DNA of 64,000 nucleotides. It comes from an uncultured Oceanospirillaceae bacterium (GTDB lineage Bacteria; Pseudomonadota; Gammaproteobacteria; Pseudomonadales; Balneatricaceae). The translations under genes and the position numbers were made by a program. Of the stretch, positions 1 through 9,430 are shown piece after piece. Positions within the stretch are counted from its first letter, which is position 1; each line of letters begins with the position of its first letter. The notes below the pieces were generated by a model that was given only the letters and a program-made list of their open reading frames with translations, did no database searches and was not told where the DNA came from. The stretch is taken from NCBI GenBank assembly GCA_937136055.1, contig CAKZOD010000028.1, positions 1-64,000 on the forward strand, read 5' to 3'.

Positions 1-342
1 TCGCCAATTCCAATCGATGGAACTTGTGTGCGTATTGGTTCTATGCGCTGTCACTCACAAGCTTTTACTATTAAATTGAACAAGAACATCCCAATGGATG
101 AAATCGAGTCAATGTTAGATGAAGCTAACGATTGGGTTAAAGTGATTCCAAATGATCGTGACTTAAGCATGACAGAGCTCACACCTACAAAAGTAACAGG
201 TACTTTAAATATACCGGTAGGTCGTTTGCGTAAAATGAATATTGGCAACCAGTACCTAAACGCTTTTAGCGTAGGTGATCAGTTGTTATGGGGTGCCGCT
301 GAACCGTTGCGCCGTACACTGCGTATTTTGCTGCAAGCATAA
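1..342 (+). CDS. asd: Aspartate-semialdehyde dehydrogenase, C-terminal part (5' truncated)
   Basis: The reading frame is open from base 1, so the gene begins outside the window and only its last 113 codons are seen. The product reduces aspartyl phosphate to aspartate semialdehyde for lysine, threonine, methionine and diaminopimelate synthesis. The visible part carries motifs of the E. coli-type enzyme: [11 protein letters not shown], the segment [14 protein letters not shown], and the C-terminal [14 protein letters not shown]. It is followed by a strong terminator and then by a second, distantly related asd-type gene, the arrangement seen in Pseudomonas. Identification is firm; the catalytic cysteine region is outside the window. 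Confidence 0.93.
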   Translation, partial: SPIPIDGTCVRIGSMRCHSQAFTIKLNKNIPMDEIESMLDEANDWVKVIPNDRDLSMTELTPTKVTGTLNIPVGRLRKMNIGNQYLNAFSVGDQLLWGAAEPLRRTLRILLQA

Positions 343-360
343 GTTTACGTCGTGAGTATG

Positions 361-384
361 AAGCCCGACTTGTCGGGCTTTTTT
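361..384 (+). terminator. Rho-independent terminator after asd
   Basis: A perfect 9-bp stem (AAGCCCGAC / GTCGGGCTT) with a minimal loop runs straight into a T tract, 18 bases after the asd stop codon. Confidence 0.85.
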
Positions 385-548
385 GTTTGAGATATAAAAT
401 TCACAGTGAGGATGGACACCGCTAGTTTAGCGTGTAACGGCTGCTGGGGATTTAAAGATAAGTAATCAGTATTTGGGTAGTGATGATGAGTTTAAGTTAT
501 GCGTGAGCTCAAATGCTAGATACAAGTGATGGATGTAAGAGGTGAAAG

Positions 549-1571
549 ATGAGTAAGTTATATGATGTGGCAGTTGTTGGTGCGACAGGTTTAGTCGGTG
601 AAACAGTACTGTCGATTTTGGAGCAGCGAGAGTTTCCTGTGGCGAGTTTGTATCTTCTTGCCAGTGAAAGATCTGTCGGCCAAAAGATTATGTACGATGG
701 AAAAAATCTGAGTGTAGAAAATATTCAAGATTTTGATTTTTCACAAGCGCAAATTGCGTTGTTTTGTGCAGGTGGCTCTATCTCTGAAACTTACGCACCA
801 ATCGCTGCAGATAGTGGCTGTGTTGTGGTTGATAACTCCAGTTTCTTTAGAAATGAATTTGATGTGCCGCTAGTAGTGCCTGAGGTTAACCCTGATAGCA
901 TTATTAATTATAGTGCGCGTAATATCATTGCCAACCCGAACTGCTCAACGATTCAAATGATGCTGGCTTTGGCGCCAATTCATCGTGAGGTGGGTATAGA
1001 GAAGATCAATGTATCGACTTATCAAGCTGTGTCTGGCTCAGGTAAGGCGGGGCTTGAAGAGTTAGCTAAGCAAACAACATCGCTGTTGAATGCGCGTGAA
1101 ATTCAAACGGATATCTACTCTCAACAAATTGCCTTTAACGTATTGCCCCATATTGATGTGTTCATGGATAACGATTACACCCGTGAAGAAATGAAAATGG
1201 TGTGGGAGACCCATAAGATATTAGAAGATGACACTATTGCTGTGAATGCAACTTGTGTACGTGTACCTGTGTTTCATGGTCATAGTGAGTCAGTACATAT
1301 TGAGACAGCAAATTATATCAGTGCCGCTGAGGTGAGAGAGTTATTGGCATCGGCTGCGGGTGTTGAGGTAGTGGATGCGCCGGCGCAACAAGAGTATGCC
1401 TCAGCAGTGGTTCATGCCAGTGGTGCTGATGCAGTATTTGTAAGCCGTATTCGTGAAGACTTGTCAGATAACAATGGCATCAACCTTTGGGTTGTTAGTG
1501 ATAATGGCCGTAAAGGCGCTGCCTTGAACGCGGTACAGATTGCCGAGTTATTGATTGAAAAGTATCTTTAA
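549..1571 (+). CDS. asd: Aspartate-semialdehyde dehydrogenase family protein, second type
   Basis: A 340-residue protein of the aspartate-semialdehyde dehydrogenase/USG-1 family, a group distinct from the E. coli-type enzyme encoded just upstream. The N-terminus holds a dinucleotide-binding GATGLVG motif (residues 11-17). The active-site motif NPNCSTIQ puts the catalytic cysteine at residue 132, and RVPVFHGHS near residue 240 is the usual substrate-binding histidine segment, so the enzyme may be active. In E. coli and Pseudomonas the corresponding USG-1-like gene also precedes fimV or truA. A GAGGTGAAAG ribosome site lies just before the ATG. Whether it adds to or replaces the first enzyme cannot be told. 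Confidence 0.9.
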   Translation: MSKLYDVAVVGATGLVGETVLSILEQREFPVASLYLLASERSVGQKIMYDGKNLSVENIQDFDFSQAQIALFCAGGSISETYAPIAADSGCVVVDNSSFFRNEFDVPLVVPEVNPDSIINYSARNIIANPNCSTIQMMLALAPIHREVGIEKINVSTYQAVSGSGKAGLEELAKQTTSLLNAREIQTDIYSQQIAFNVLPHIDVFMDNDYTREEMKMVWETHKILEDDTIAVNATCVRVPVFHGHSESVHIETANYISAAEVRELLASAAGVEVVDAPAQQEYASAVVHASGADAVFVSRIREDLSDNNGINLWVVSDNGRKGAALNAVQIAELLIEKYL

Positions 1572-2188
1572 GTAGAATCTGAAAAGTGAGCTTGGCGCAT
1601 GATCTTGAGTGTTGTGCGCCTTGTTTATGTCAATATAACTTAATCAGTCGTTTTCAGGCTGGTGAGCCATAAAAACACAATTTCCGCTTTTAAAGCAATC
1701 TCTTACATGTGGCTCTTAACATAAAGCCTGTGCCAAAAGGGGATTTTGCCCTAAAACATTCATCCATAGTACCTAGATTAAAAAGCGCTAAAGGCGCTAA
1801 TTAATTGACCTGCACTTGGGAAATAGGTATCTTCTTTAGCTAAATTTAAAGATAACTTATTGATTTGTTTGTATTGCTTTCATAGTTGCTGAGGTTGATT
1901 TTCAAGCGCTATTAGCTAAGCTGAATTTATCATATACAAAATGAGACTTTGTTTTCAAATTATTAAGTTTATGTTATGTGAGTGAGCAGTGTGTATCTGA
2001 AACTCTCATTACAAAAATCAACAAAATAGTCGTTTTGCGCAAATAGTCGCAAGGCAGCTGGGGCTTCACAATGAATGGAAGCTTCATTATATAAAAAGAT
2101 TGAACAAAACGTATTGTGTTCACTGTATTACTATCTATTTTTCGTCATTTTGTTCAAATAAAAAGCCGTCAAGGTAAAGGGATAATAA
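1572..2188 (+). promoter_or_regulatory. 617-bp intergenic region upstream of fimV
   Basis: No gene is visible. Near the start, GGCGCA (1594) and TGCGCC (1615) flank a 15-base loop followed by TTGTTT, a weak candidate terminator for the preceding gene. Near fimV the sequence holds TGAACA (2101), TGTTCA (2117) and a further TGTTCA (2151), giving a spaced inverted repeat that could be an operator or part of the fimV promoter. An AAAGGG ribosome site precedes the fimV ATG. Confidence 0.35.
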
Positions 2189-5100
2189 ATGCTTCGCAAA
2201 CTTGGTTTATGTGTAGCCATTGCTAGCTCGTTGCTAGTTAGCAAAGTTAACGCACTTGGATTGGGTGAAATAACCGTTAAATCGGCACTTAATGAACCGT
2301 TACGTGCTGAAATAAAACTTTTTCAAGTCAAGAATTTAAGCCCTCTTCAGATTAAGTCTCGGATGGCTGATCTGAATGATTTTGCGCTTTCTGGTTTAGC
2401 GACTCAACGTGCTTTATCAGGTGTGAGATTTCAGGTGCGTGTACGGCCCAATGGAACAGGGCGTATTATTCTAACGTCAAAGTTGCCTGTGACAGAGCCG
2501 TTTATGAACTTCCTGGTTGAGGTTAACTGGCCAAGTGGGCGGTTAATTCGCGAATATACTTTATTGCTAGACCCGCCAGCTAATCAATCTGTTGTTAATA
2601 ATCGTAACTTTAATAACAATAATGCTGCCTCTCAGTCTTCTGTTGCTAAAACAACCCCTGTTAAAGTGCGTAAAAAGAGTGTTACTCGTAAGGCGTCTTC
2701 ATCAAAACCGAGCGTGAAAAAAGGCCAGTATTATATCGGGCCTAAAGATACGCTTTGGGAAGTGGCTATTGCCAATAGGCCAAGTAAGCGTGTAACGCCA
2801 CAGCAAATGATGGTGCTTATTCAGCGCAAAAACCCAAATGCCTTTCCTAACGGTAATATTAATGTCATGAAAGCTAGGCAGGTCATTGATTTGCCGACAC
2901 AAGCGGAAATTGATGCGCTAAGTGTGAAAGATGCGCAGGATGAGGTGATAAACCAAACAAAACTTTGGAAGAGTGGCAAGTTACCTAAAATAGTTGCTCA
3001 GCCAGAGAAGGTTGTCGATAAAAAGTCTATGGAGGCGAAAGATAAAGACGCCAAAATGGATAAAGATAAAAAAGAGTCTGATAAAAAAGATTCTATGAAG
3101 GACACGGCTAAAGATAAAGAAATGAAGGACGCGTCGAAAGGAAAAGACTACCCTTCAATGAAAGATGAATCACAAGCGGCAATTGATGCGATGTCGACCG
3201 AAAAAGGTATGGTTGATGTGGTAACTCCAGAGCAGGCAGCGCTGAATAGAGAGCTGCAGGCAAAAGCTGAGGCAATGGCGTTAGCGGCGAGTAAAGATTC
3301 GGAAAAAATAGCTGATCTTTTGAAAAACAATGCTGAGCTAGATGTTAAGTTGGCGCTGTCTCAAGAGTCGATTGATAAGCTTGAACGCGATAATGAAGCT
3401 TTGAACGAGAAACTTAATAAGATCATCAAGCAGCTTGATGATATGAACCGTTTGTCGATGCTTAAAGATGAGCAGTTAGCGGCATTGCAAGTTGAGCGTG
3501 AAGATGAGCTAAAAGAGCAGCAGGCTGAAGATAAGAAGGAGATGGAAAAGAGCTGGATCGATAAGCTTTTAGAAAATCCTATTGGCATGGCTGCTGCAGG
3601 TGTTGGCTGGTTAGTCGCGGTGATTGCGGGTCTGTTCTTGTTGCTTAGACGCAAGAAGAAAGAGCCTGAAGAAGGTGATGCAGAGAGTGAGGCTAAAACC
3701 GAGCCTACTGTTAGCTTGCCGGATGAGGTTGTAGAGGAAGATCTTAAATCCCTTGAAGAGTTGGAAGCGCCTGAGGAAGAAGACAGTGCGGCGGATGATA
3801 TCGATGATCTTGACTTGGATCTTGACCTTGATCTCGATATGGATATGGAGCTTGACGAAACGCTTGAAGGCGCAGGCTCTGATTTAGATTTAGATGAGGC
3901 AGATGACTCGGATGATGATCTAGCTGCGGAGCTAGAGGCTCAGCTAACTACGGATGAAGAGGAAGAAGACGATGATTTGGATCTTCTTGAGGGGATGGAC
4001 GGGCTTGATTTCGATCTAGGTGAAGCTGATGACGAAGAGGACTTAGTATTAGATGCTGAGTCAGAGCCAGAACCAGAGCCTGAATTAGATGCAGAGCAGC
4101 AAGCAATGGCTGACTTTGAAGCAGCTATGCAGGAACAGGAAGGCGGTGCAGCGGATGAGCCAGATCCTTTAGAAAGTGCGCAGTTGCCAGATGGCTTAGA
4201 TGAGCTAGCACTAGATGAAACGCTAGAAGTTGAGGAGTTGCCTGAGCAAGAGGCTCAAGAAGAGGTTGTTGATGCGGCGGCTGAAGAAGTATTAGATGAG
4301 TTAGCAGTTGATGATCTGCAAATTGAAATGCCTGAAGAGGATGAGTTACAAGCTGATGATGAATTACTGTCGAGCTTAGATGAAGATGCGCTCACTAGTG
4401 TCGAAGATGATGAATTAGATATAGCGGATATTGCTGATGAAGTGGCATCTATTGATGATCTAGCTGCTGATGATTTGGAAGTAGAAGAAGCATTAACACT
4501 TGAAGATGATGATGCTTCTTTAGACGACATGCTCAATGATCTAGAAATGATGCCCACTGATAGCACTGAGGCCGAGCCTGATTTAGAGGTGGCTCAAGGT
4601 GATGTGCAGTCTGATATTGATGATTTGTTAGAAATTGAAATGCCAGAAGATGAGCTGGATACAAATGCAGATAGCCCTGAGATCGATTTAGATCAAATGA
4701 TGGCAGAGCCATTAGATGGGCCTGCTGATGAAGTGAAGCAAGAAACAGCGAGTGAAGATTTGTCGGACCTTGAAATCGAGCTGGTAGAAGATGACATTGA
4801 AGCTGACAGCTTAGATAGTGCATTAGAAGGTATAGATTCAGATGAGCCTGTTGAAGATCAAATTCCAATGGATAATGGCTTGGATGATCTATTGGCGGTT
4901 GATGAGCCAATAGAGGCAAGTGATGCACCACAGGCATTGTCAGAAGAAGTTGATCAGTTGCTTAGCAGTACAGATGATGAAATTGCCCTTGAAGAAGTTG
5001 CGCCAGTGTTTGATGCTGATAATGAAGAAGATATTGATTTGTTGGCCGGAGAAGATGGCTTGCGTATGAAGCTTGATCTTGCACGTGCCTATGTTGAGAT

Positions 5101-5206
5101 GGGGGATTCTCAAGGCGCTAAAGATATCATAAGTGAAGTGATGTCCGGTGGTGATGAAGAGCAACGTGCTGAGGCTCAACAAATGCTTGATTCGTTGCAA
5201 TCTTAA
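2189..5206 (+). CDS. fimV: FimV, inner-membrane LysM hub of type IV pili and cell polarity
   Basis: A 1005-residue FimV. The order is: signal peptide (about 1-23, cut near VNA-LGLGE), conserved FimV N-terminal periplasmic domain (24-130), Asn/Ser/Lys-rich linker, LysM peptidoglycan-binding domain (about 181-237), Lys/Asp-rich charged linker, coiled coil (about 370-455), one membrane helix (466-487) followed by RRKKK, a very acidic Asp/Glu/Leu-rich cytoplasmic repeat region (490-950), and the conserved C-terminal FimV helix pair beginning LRMKLDLARAYVEMGD. In Pseudomonas FimV supports secretin assembly and twitching and localises partners to the pole. Position before truA matches Pseudomonas. 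The low-complexity acidic part produces long spurious reading frames on the other strand. Confidence 0.95.
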   Translation: MLRKLGLCVAIASSLLVSKVNALGLGEITVKSALNEPLRAEIKLFQVKNLSPLQIKSRMADLNDFALSGLATQRALSGVRFQVRVRPNGTGRIILTSKLPVTEPFMNFLVEVNWPSGRLIREYTLLLDPPANQSVVNNRNFNNNNAASQSSVAKTTPVKVRKKSVTRKASSSKPSVKKGQYYIGPKDTLWEVAIANRPSKRVTPQQMMVLIQRKNPNAFPNGNINVMKARQVIDLPTQAEIDALSVKDAQDEVINQTKLWKSGKLPKIVAQPEKVVDKKSMEAKDKDAKMDKDKKESDKKDSMKDTAKDKEMKDASKGKDYPSMKDESQAAIDAMSTEKGMVDVVTPEQAALNRELQAKAEAMALAASKDSEKIADLLKNNAELDVKLALSQESIDKLERDNEALNEKLNKIIKQLDDMNRLSMLKDEQLAALQVEREDELKEQQAEDKKEMEKSWIDKLLENPIGMAAAGVGWLVAVIAGLFLLLRRKKKEPEEGDAESEAKTEPTVSLPDEVVEEDLKSLEELEAPEEEDSAADDIDDLDLDLDLDLDMDMELDETLEGAGSDLDLDEADDSDDDLAAELEAQLTTDEEEEDDDLDLLEGMDGLDFDLGEADDEEDLVLDAESEPEPEPELDAEQQAMADFEAAMQEQEGGAADEPDPLESAQLPDGLDELALDETLEVEELPEQEAQEEVVDAAAEEVLDELAVDDLQIEMPEEDELQADDELLSSLDEDALTSVEDDELDIADIADEVASIDDLAADDLEVEEALTLEDDDASLDDMLNDLEMMPTDSTEAEPDLEVAQGDVQSDIDDLLEIEMPEDELDTNADSPEIDLDQMMAEPLDGPADEVKQETASEDLSDLEIELVEDDIEADSLDSALEGIDSDEPVEDQIPMDNGLDDLLAVDEPIEASDAPQALSEEVDQLLSSTDDEIALEEVAPVFDADNEEDIDLLAGEDGLRMKLDLARAYVEMGDSQGAKDIISEVMSGGDEEQRAEAQQMLDSLQS

Positions 5207-5254
5207 TCGCTGCTTGTCAGTGTTTATACAATCAAAGAAATAGGAGTAGGTCGT

Positions 5255-6100
5255 TTGTGTGAGTTAGCAGAACATTCGACATCTACAGAGGCGACGCAAG
5301 TCGCCTCTGTTCGTTTAGCCTTGTGTGTAGAATATGCAGGGGAGAATTACAAAGGTTGGCAGACGCAGAAATTTGATAATCTGCCAACGGTGCAGGAAAA
5401 TGTAGAGCGCGCTTTATCAAAAGTTGCCAATCATCCGGTGTCTGTGATTTGTGCAGGTCGAACAGATACAGGGGTAAATGGTACTTATCAGATTATCCAT
5501 TTTGACTCGCCAGCCAAGCGCAGTGAGCGAGCATGGGTACTGGGGACGAACACAAATTTACCGCAGGATATTTCAATACAGTGGGCGAAACAGGTTGATG
5601 ATAGCTTTCATGCGCGCTTTAGTGCGCTGAGCAGGCGATATCGCTATATTATTTATTCCAACCCCGTGATGCCTGCTGTGCTTGCTAAAGGGGTTACTTG
5701 GACTCACAAGATATTGAATTTGAAAGCGATGCAAGATGCTGCGAAGTATCTGCAAGGGGAGCATGATTTTAGCTCTTATCGCGCGGTTGCTTGTCAGGCA
5801 AAAAGCCCAGTGCGAACTATCAGTAATATCGAGGTTTATCAGCGCGGGGAGCTGATAGTGCTCGATGTTCAGGCGAATGCGTTTTTGCATCACATGATTC
5901 GCAATATTGCAGGGGTGCTAATGACTATTGGTGCAGGTGAGGCTGAACCTATTTGGGCACAGCAGGTGCTAGATGCAAAGGATAGGCGCAAAGGTGGAGT
6001 GACAGGTCCGGCGCATGGCTTGTATTTTGTGGATGTAAAGTATCCCCAAGAGTATGCATTACCTGCGTCAAAACTAGGGCCGTTTTTTTTAGGCGGCTAA
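5255..6100 (+). CDS. truA: tRNA pseudouridine(38-40) synthase TruA
   Basis: A 281-residue TruA, which isomerises uridines 38-40 in the tRNA anticodon stem. The catalytic aspartate is D71 in GRTDTGVNGTYQ. The family usually has GVH in this motif; here it is GVN. Other TruA blocks are present: YAGENYKGWQ, RRYRYIIY, RTISNIEV and FLHHMIRNIAG. The start is TTG, chosen because a TAGGAG ribosome site lies 8 bases upstream; the first 18 or so residues form a Thr/Glu-rich extension ahead of the core. It follows fimV by 48 bases and is probably co-transcribed with it. Confidence 0.93.
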   Translation: MCELAEHSTSTEATQVASVRLALCVEYAGENYKGWQTQKFDNLPTVQENVERALSKVANHPVSVICAGRTDTGVNGTYQIIHFDSPAKRSERAWVLGTNTNLPQDISIQWAKQVDDSFHARFSALSRRYRYIIYSNPVMPAVLAKGVTWTHKILNLKAMQDAAKYLQGEHDFSSYRAVACQAKSPVRTISNIEVYQRGELIVLDVQANAFLHHMIRNIAGVLMTIGAGEAEPIWAQQVLDAKDRRKGGVTGPAHGLYFVDVKYPQEYALPASKLGPFFLGG

Positions 6101-6252
6101 TTAATTTTTAACCAATAAAGACAGAAAATGAACAAGCTGTAGATTGTGCTAGCGTTAGCCTGTTAAAAAGCATGGAAAGCGCTAGAGCATATTGTTGAAT
6201 ACTGTTAGAATTCTGCTCTTAAAATAATGATCTAAAAGTGATTGTATAATCA

Positions 6253-6882
6253 ATGATGACACGCGTTAAAATTTGTGGAATTACTCAGCTAGAGGATGCG
6301 CAAACTGCAATTGAAGCAGGTGCTAGTGCATTGGGCTTTGTTTTTTACAAGCCTAGCCCTCGTTACGTAGAGCCAAGCGTGGCGCAAAGTATTATTCAAC
6401 AGCTCCCTCCTTTTGTGACAACCACAGCGTTAGTTGTTAATCATGATGCTCAATCTGTGAATGCGATTATTGATCAAGTTAAGCCTGATTTGTTGCAGTT
6501 TCACGGCGATGAGGATAATGCGTTTTGTGCGCAATTTAACCGTCCGTTTATTAAAGCCTTAAGAATGAAAGAAGGTGAAGATATTGCTGCATTGTGCCTG
6601 CAATATCCGGATGCTCGAGCAATTTTGCTCGATAGCTATGTAAAAGGTGTGCCAGGGGGAACAGGTGCTGCATTTAACTGGCAGCTGATACCTAAGCAGT
6701 TACGCTCTAGCATTATTTTAGCTGGAGGATTAGATGCTGATAATGTTGCTTGTGCTATTGATCAAGTAGGGCCGTTTGCACTCGATGTTAGCGGTGGAGT
6801 GGAGCGCGATAAAGGCGTAAAATGCCATCAGCAAATAAAGCGCTTTATGCAGGCAGTACAAAAGCAGGATTTGGTGGCTTAA
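6253..6882 (+). CDS. trpF: Phosphoribosylanthranilate isomerase TrpF
   Basis: A 209-residue TIM-barrel enzyme that isomerises N-(5-phosphoribosyl)anthranilate in tryptophan synthesis. The N-terminal MTRVKICGIT motif carries the catalytic cysteine (C8). FVFYKPSPRYV, LLQFHGDED, LLDSYVKGVPGGTG and the phosphate-binding end LAGGLDADNV / ALDVSGGVE all match the family. The gene stands apart from other trp genes, in the truA-trpF-accD order typical of Pseudomonas relatives. Two ATG codons open the frame, and either could start translation. Confidence 0.95.
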   Translation: MMTRVKICGITQLEDAQTAIEAGASALGFVFYKPSPRYVEPSVAQSIIQQLPPFVTTTALVVNHDAQSVNAIIDQVKPDLLQFHGDEDNAFCAQFNRPFIKALRMKEGEDIAALCLQYPDARAILLDSYVKGVPGGTGAAFNWQLIPKQLRSSIILAGGLDADNVACAIDQVGPFALDVSGGVERDKGVKCHQQIKRFMQAVQKQDLVA

Positions 6883-7064
6883 TCATTATGCGGCGCACAT
6901 AAAAGTGCTGCAAAAACTATCGTACTCAGTTGTGAGTGCTTTAAAAATAGAATTTAAGTTTGCTGTGTTGAATACAGCAGCTAGAAAAATTAGCAAGGCC
7001 AGCTAACACTGGTTATTCAAGATTGATTGCATCTTTCAGGATGCTAACAAAACGGATTATATAT

Positions 7065-8033
7065 ATGAGTAATTGGTTCGATAAAATTGTACCTTCACTA
7101 GTGCGCTCTGAATCTAAGCGCGCTTCGGTTCCTGAAGGATTATGGAAAAAATGCCCTAAGTGTGAGGCGGTACTTTACCTTCCGGATCTAGAAAAGAATT
7201 TAAGTGTGTGCACTAAGTGTGATCATCACATGAGAATGCCTGCGCGTAAGCGTTTAGAAGCATTCTTAGATGCTGAGACATTCTCTGAAATCGGTGCTGA
7301 AATAGAGCCAATTGACCACTTGAAATTTAAAGACTCTAAAAAGTATAAAGATCGTTTAACAGCGGCGCAAAAAGATACTGGCGAAAAAGACGCTCTAATC
7401 GCAATGCGTGGTGACATGAAAGGTTTGCCGGTAGTTGCTGTTGCGTTTGACTTTCGCTTTATGGGCGGCTCTATGGGGTCTGTTGTCGGTGAGCGTTTTG
7501 TGCAAGCTGCGAATGTTTCAATTAAGGAAAATATTCCTTTAATTTGTTTCTCTGCCTCGGGCGGTGCGAGAATGCAAGAAGCATTGATTTCGCTTTTCCA
7601 AATGGCGAAAACGTCAGCGGTATTAGAGAGAATGCGTCTTTTGGGTATTCCGTATATCTCTGTACTGACAGATCCAGTATACGGTGGTGTATCAGCAAGT
7701 TTGTCAATGCTAGGTGATTTAAACGTTGCCGAGCCTAATGCTTTGATTGGCTTTGCAGGACCGCGAGTTATTGAGCAAACGGTAAGAGAAAAACTGCCTG
7801 AAGATTTTCAGCGTGCTGAGTTCTTATTAGAGCACGGCCAAGTGGATATGATTATTTCTCGCCTTGAGTTGAGAGACCGCTTGCACAGCATCTTATCTAT
7901 GATGGTCGAGCAGTTCAAAGTGCCAGAAGTAGAAGCTGAAGCTGTTGAAGAGCAGGGTGCACAACCTGAAGAAGAACAAGAAGCAGTCGTTGTTGATAAT
8001 GAATCAACCAGCGAAGAAGAAAAAACTGCTTAG
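7065..8033 (+). CDS. accD: Acetyl-CoA carboxylase carboxyltransferase subunit beta
   Basis: AccD transfers carboxyl from biotin to acetyl-CoA to make malonyl-CoA, together with AccA. The frame is open from 7023, but the conserved AccD start [13 protein letters not shown] begins at the ATG at 7065, giving 322 residues. The zinc-ribbon cysteines are CPKC and CTKC near residues 27-50. The crotonase-fold core shows GARMQEA and [10 protein letters not shown]. The last 35 or so residues are a Glu-rich tail beyond the core, a variable part in this family. A hairpin terminator follows. Confidence 0.95.
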   Translation: MSNWFDKIVPSLVRSESKRASVPEGLWKKCPKCEAVLYLPDLEKNLSVCTKCDHHMRMPARKRLEAFLDAETFSEIGAEIEPIDHLKFKDSKKYKDRLTAAQKDTGEKDALIAMRGDMKGLPVVAVAFDFRFMGGSMGSVVGERFVQAANVSIKENIPLICFSASGGARMQEALISLFQMAKTSAVLERMRLLGIPYISVLTDPVYGGVSASLSMLGDLNVAEPNALIGFAGPRVIEQTVREKLPEDFQRAEFLLEHGQVDMIISRLELRDRLHSILSMMVEQFKVPEVEAEAVEEQGAQPEEEQEAVVVDNESTSEEEKTA

Positions 8034-8065
8034 TATCAGTATTGATATTTGAACTGTTAATAATT

Positions 8066-8094
8066 AAAAGCCGCCTTGAAAATCGCGGCTTTTT
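8066..8094 (+). terminator. Rho-independent terminator after accD
   Basis: AAAAGCCGC pairs with GCGGCTTTT across a 10-base loop; the 3' arm runs into the T tract. It sits between the accD stop and the folC start. Confidence 0.7.
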
Positions 8095-8109
8095 AGTGAA
8101 GAAAGATTA

Positions 8110-9396
8110 ATGAAGCGTAGTGAATACAATTTAGCACAGTGGCTTGAGTGGATGGAAAATAATCATCCCACTGAGATTGATTTGGGCTTGGCGAGAGTCG
8201 GTGAAGTTTATCAGCGCATGGCGTTGGATTTATCAGCCAGTCAAATAATCAGTATTGCTGGAACTAACGGCAAAGGTTCAACAACTGCTCTGTTAGAGTC
8301 AATTTATAGGGCACAGGGCTATTCGACACTGGCTTATACTTCTCCTCATATGTTGCATTACAATGAGCGCGTACGTATAGACGGCGCTGATGTGGTTGAT
8401 GAACTCCTCATTGAGGCTTTTCAAGCTATCGATATCGCGATGGGAGAAGGTGCTGAACGTATAACGCTGAGTTACTTTGAGGTGGGTACGTTAGCGGCTT
8501 TTTACCTTGTAGCCACTCAACAGCCAAAAGTTGCGTTGTTAGAAGTAGGGCTTGGTGGGCGTCTAGATGCCGTTAACGTTGTAGATGCTGACCTTGCGGT
8601 AATTACCACTTTGGCTGTTGATCATATTGATTGGCTAGGTGATGATATTGAACAAATTGGCTTGGAAAAAGCGGGTATAGCGAGAGCTAACAGACCTTTA
8701 ATTTGCGGCGAACTAAACCCGCCAAAGAGTATCGCAAACTATGCAACTCAACAGCAAATTCCGCTTTATCAAGTAAACGTGGTCTTTTCTCATACGCTCA
8801 ATGCAGAGCAGCAAAGTTGGCAGTTTGAAGGTGTTGATGCGCAGGATAAGTCTGTCGTTATCGCTGATTTACCTGTACCGCAATTGCCTTTGCAAAATGC
8901 AGTAACTGCTTTGCAAGTTGTTTCTAAAATGGCGCTGGAATGCTCAGAGCAAGCGATCATCGCAGGTTTAAGCAATGCTAAAGCGCTAGGTCGACAGCAG
9001 CGTGTGGATTATCAAGGCGTTAGCTTGTTATTGGATGTGGCACATAACCCGCAATCAGCGCAGTATTTGGCAAAATCCTTAACAGGCAAAGGCTTGCAAG
9101 GGAATGTTCAGCTTGTGCTTGGTGTGTTGGCGGATAAAGATTGTGCGGGTCTGGTTGAGCATCTCAAACCGATAGTGAAGCACTGGCATTTAGTGACGCT
9201 GGATGTTTTTAGAGGGCAAAGTGCAGAGGATTTATCTCAAGTACTTGCTGATCAAGGTGTTGAGGCTAGTGATATAAGCTGTTTTAAAACAATGCAGGAA
9301 GCATTGGCGGCAAGTTGTGAAAATGTGACGGAAGATCAGCAGGTTGTTGTGGCAGGGTCTTTTGTGACAGTGACTCAGGCGCTAGCACTTACTTAA
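8110..9396 (+). CDS. folC: Bifunctional dihydrofolate synthase/folylpolyglutamate synthase
   Basis: A 428-residue FolC of the Mur ligase fold, which adds glutamate to dihydropteroate and extends the polyglutamate tail of folates. The P-loop GTNGKGST is at residues 51-58, followed by the family signatures TSPHMLHYNERVRI, LLEVGLGGRLDAVN, TTLAVDHIDWLG and LLLDVAHNPQSA. A GAAGAAAG ribosome site precedes the ATG. It comes directly after the accD terminator and before a SPOR-domain gene, as in Pseudomonas. Confidence 0.95.
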   Translation: MKRSEYNLAQWLEWMENNHPTEIDLGLARVGEVYQRMALDLSASQIISIAGTNGKGSTTALLESIYRAQGYSTLAYTSPHMLHYNERVRIDGADVVDELLIEAFQAIDIAMGEGAERITLSYFEVGTLAAFYLVATQQPKVALLEVGLGGRLDAVNVVDADLAVITTLAVDHIDWLGDDIEQIGLEKAGIARANRPLICGELNPPKSIANYATQQQIPLYQVNVVFSHTLNAEQQSWQFEGVDAQDKSVVIADLPVPQLPLQNAVTALQVVSKMALECSEQAIIAGLSNAKALGRQQRVDYQGVSLLLDVAHNPQSAQYLAKSLTGKGLQGNVQLVLGVLADKDCAGLVEHLKPIVKHWHLVTLDVFRGQSAEDLSQVLADQGVEASDISCFKTMQEALAASCENVTEDQQVVVAGSFVTVTQALALT

Positions 9397-9430
9397 TTTT
9401 AGTAGTCACTTGTAATTAAAGGTGTCGATA

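Noticed and set aside
4255..4937. Two long minus-strand frames (103 and 134 codons) inside fimV
   Set aside because: They mirror the acidic, low-complexity repeat region of FimV and are Ser- or His/Leu-rich without family features.
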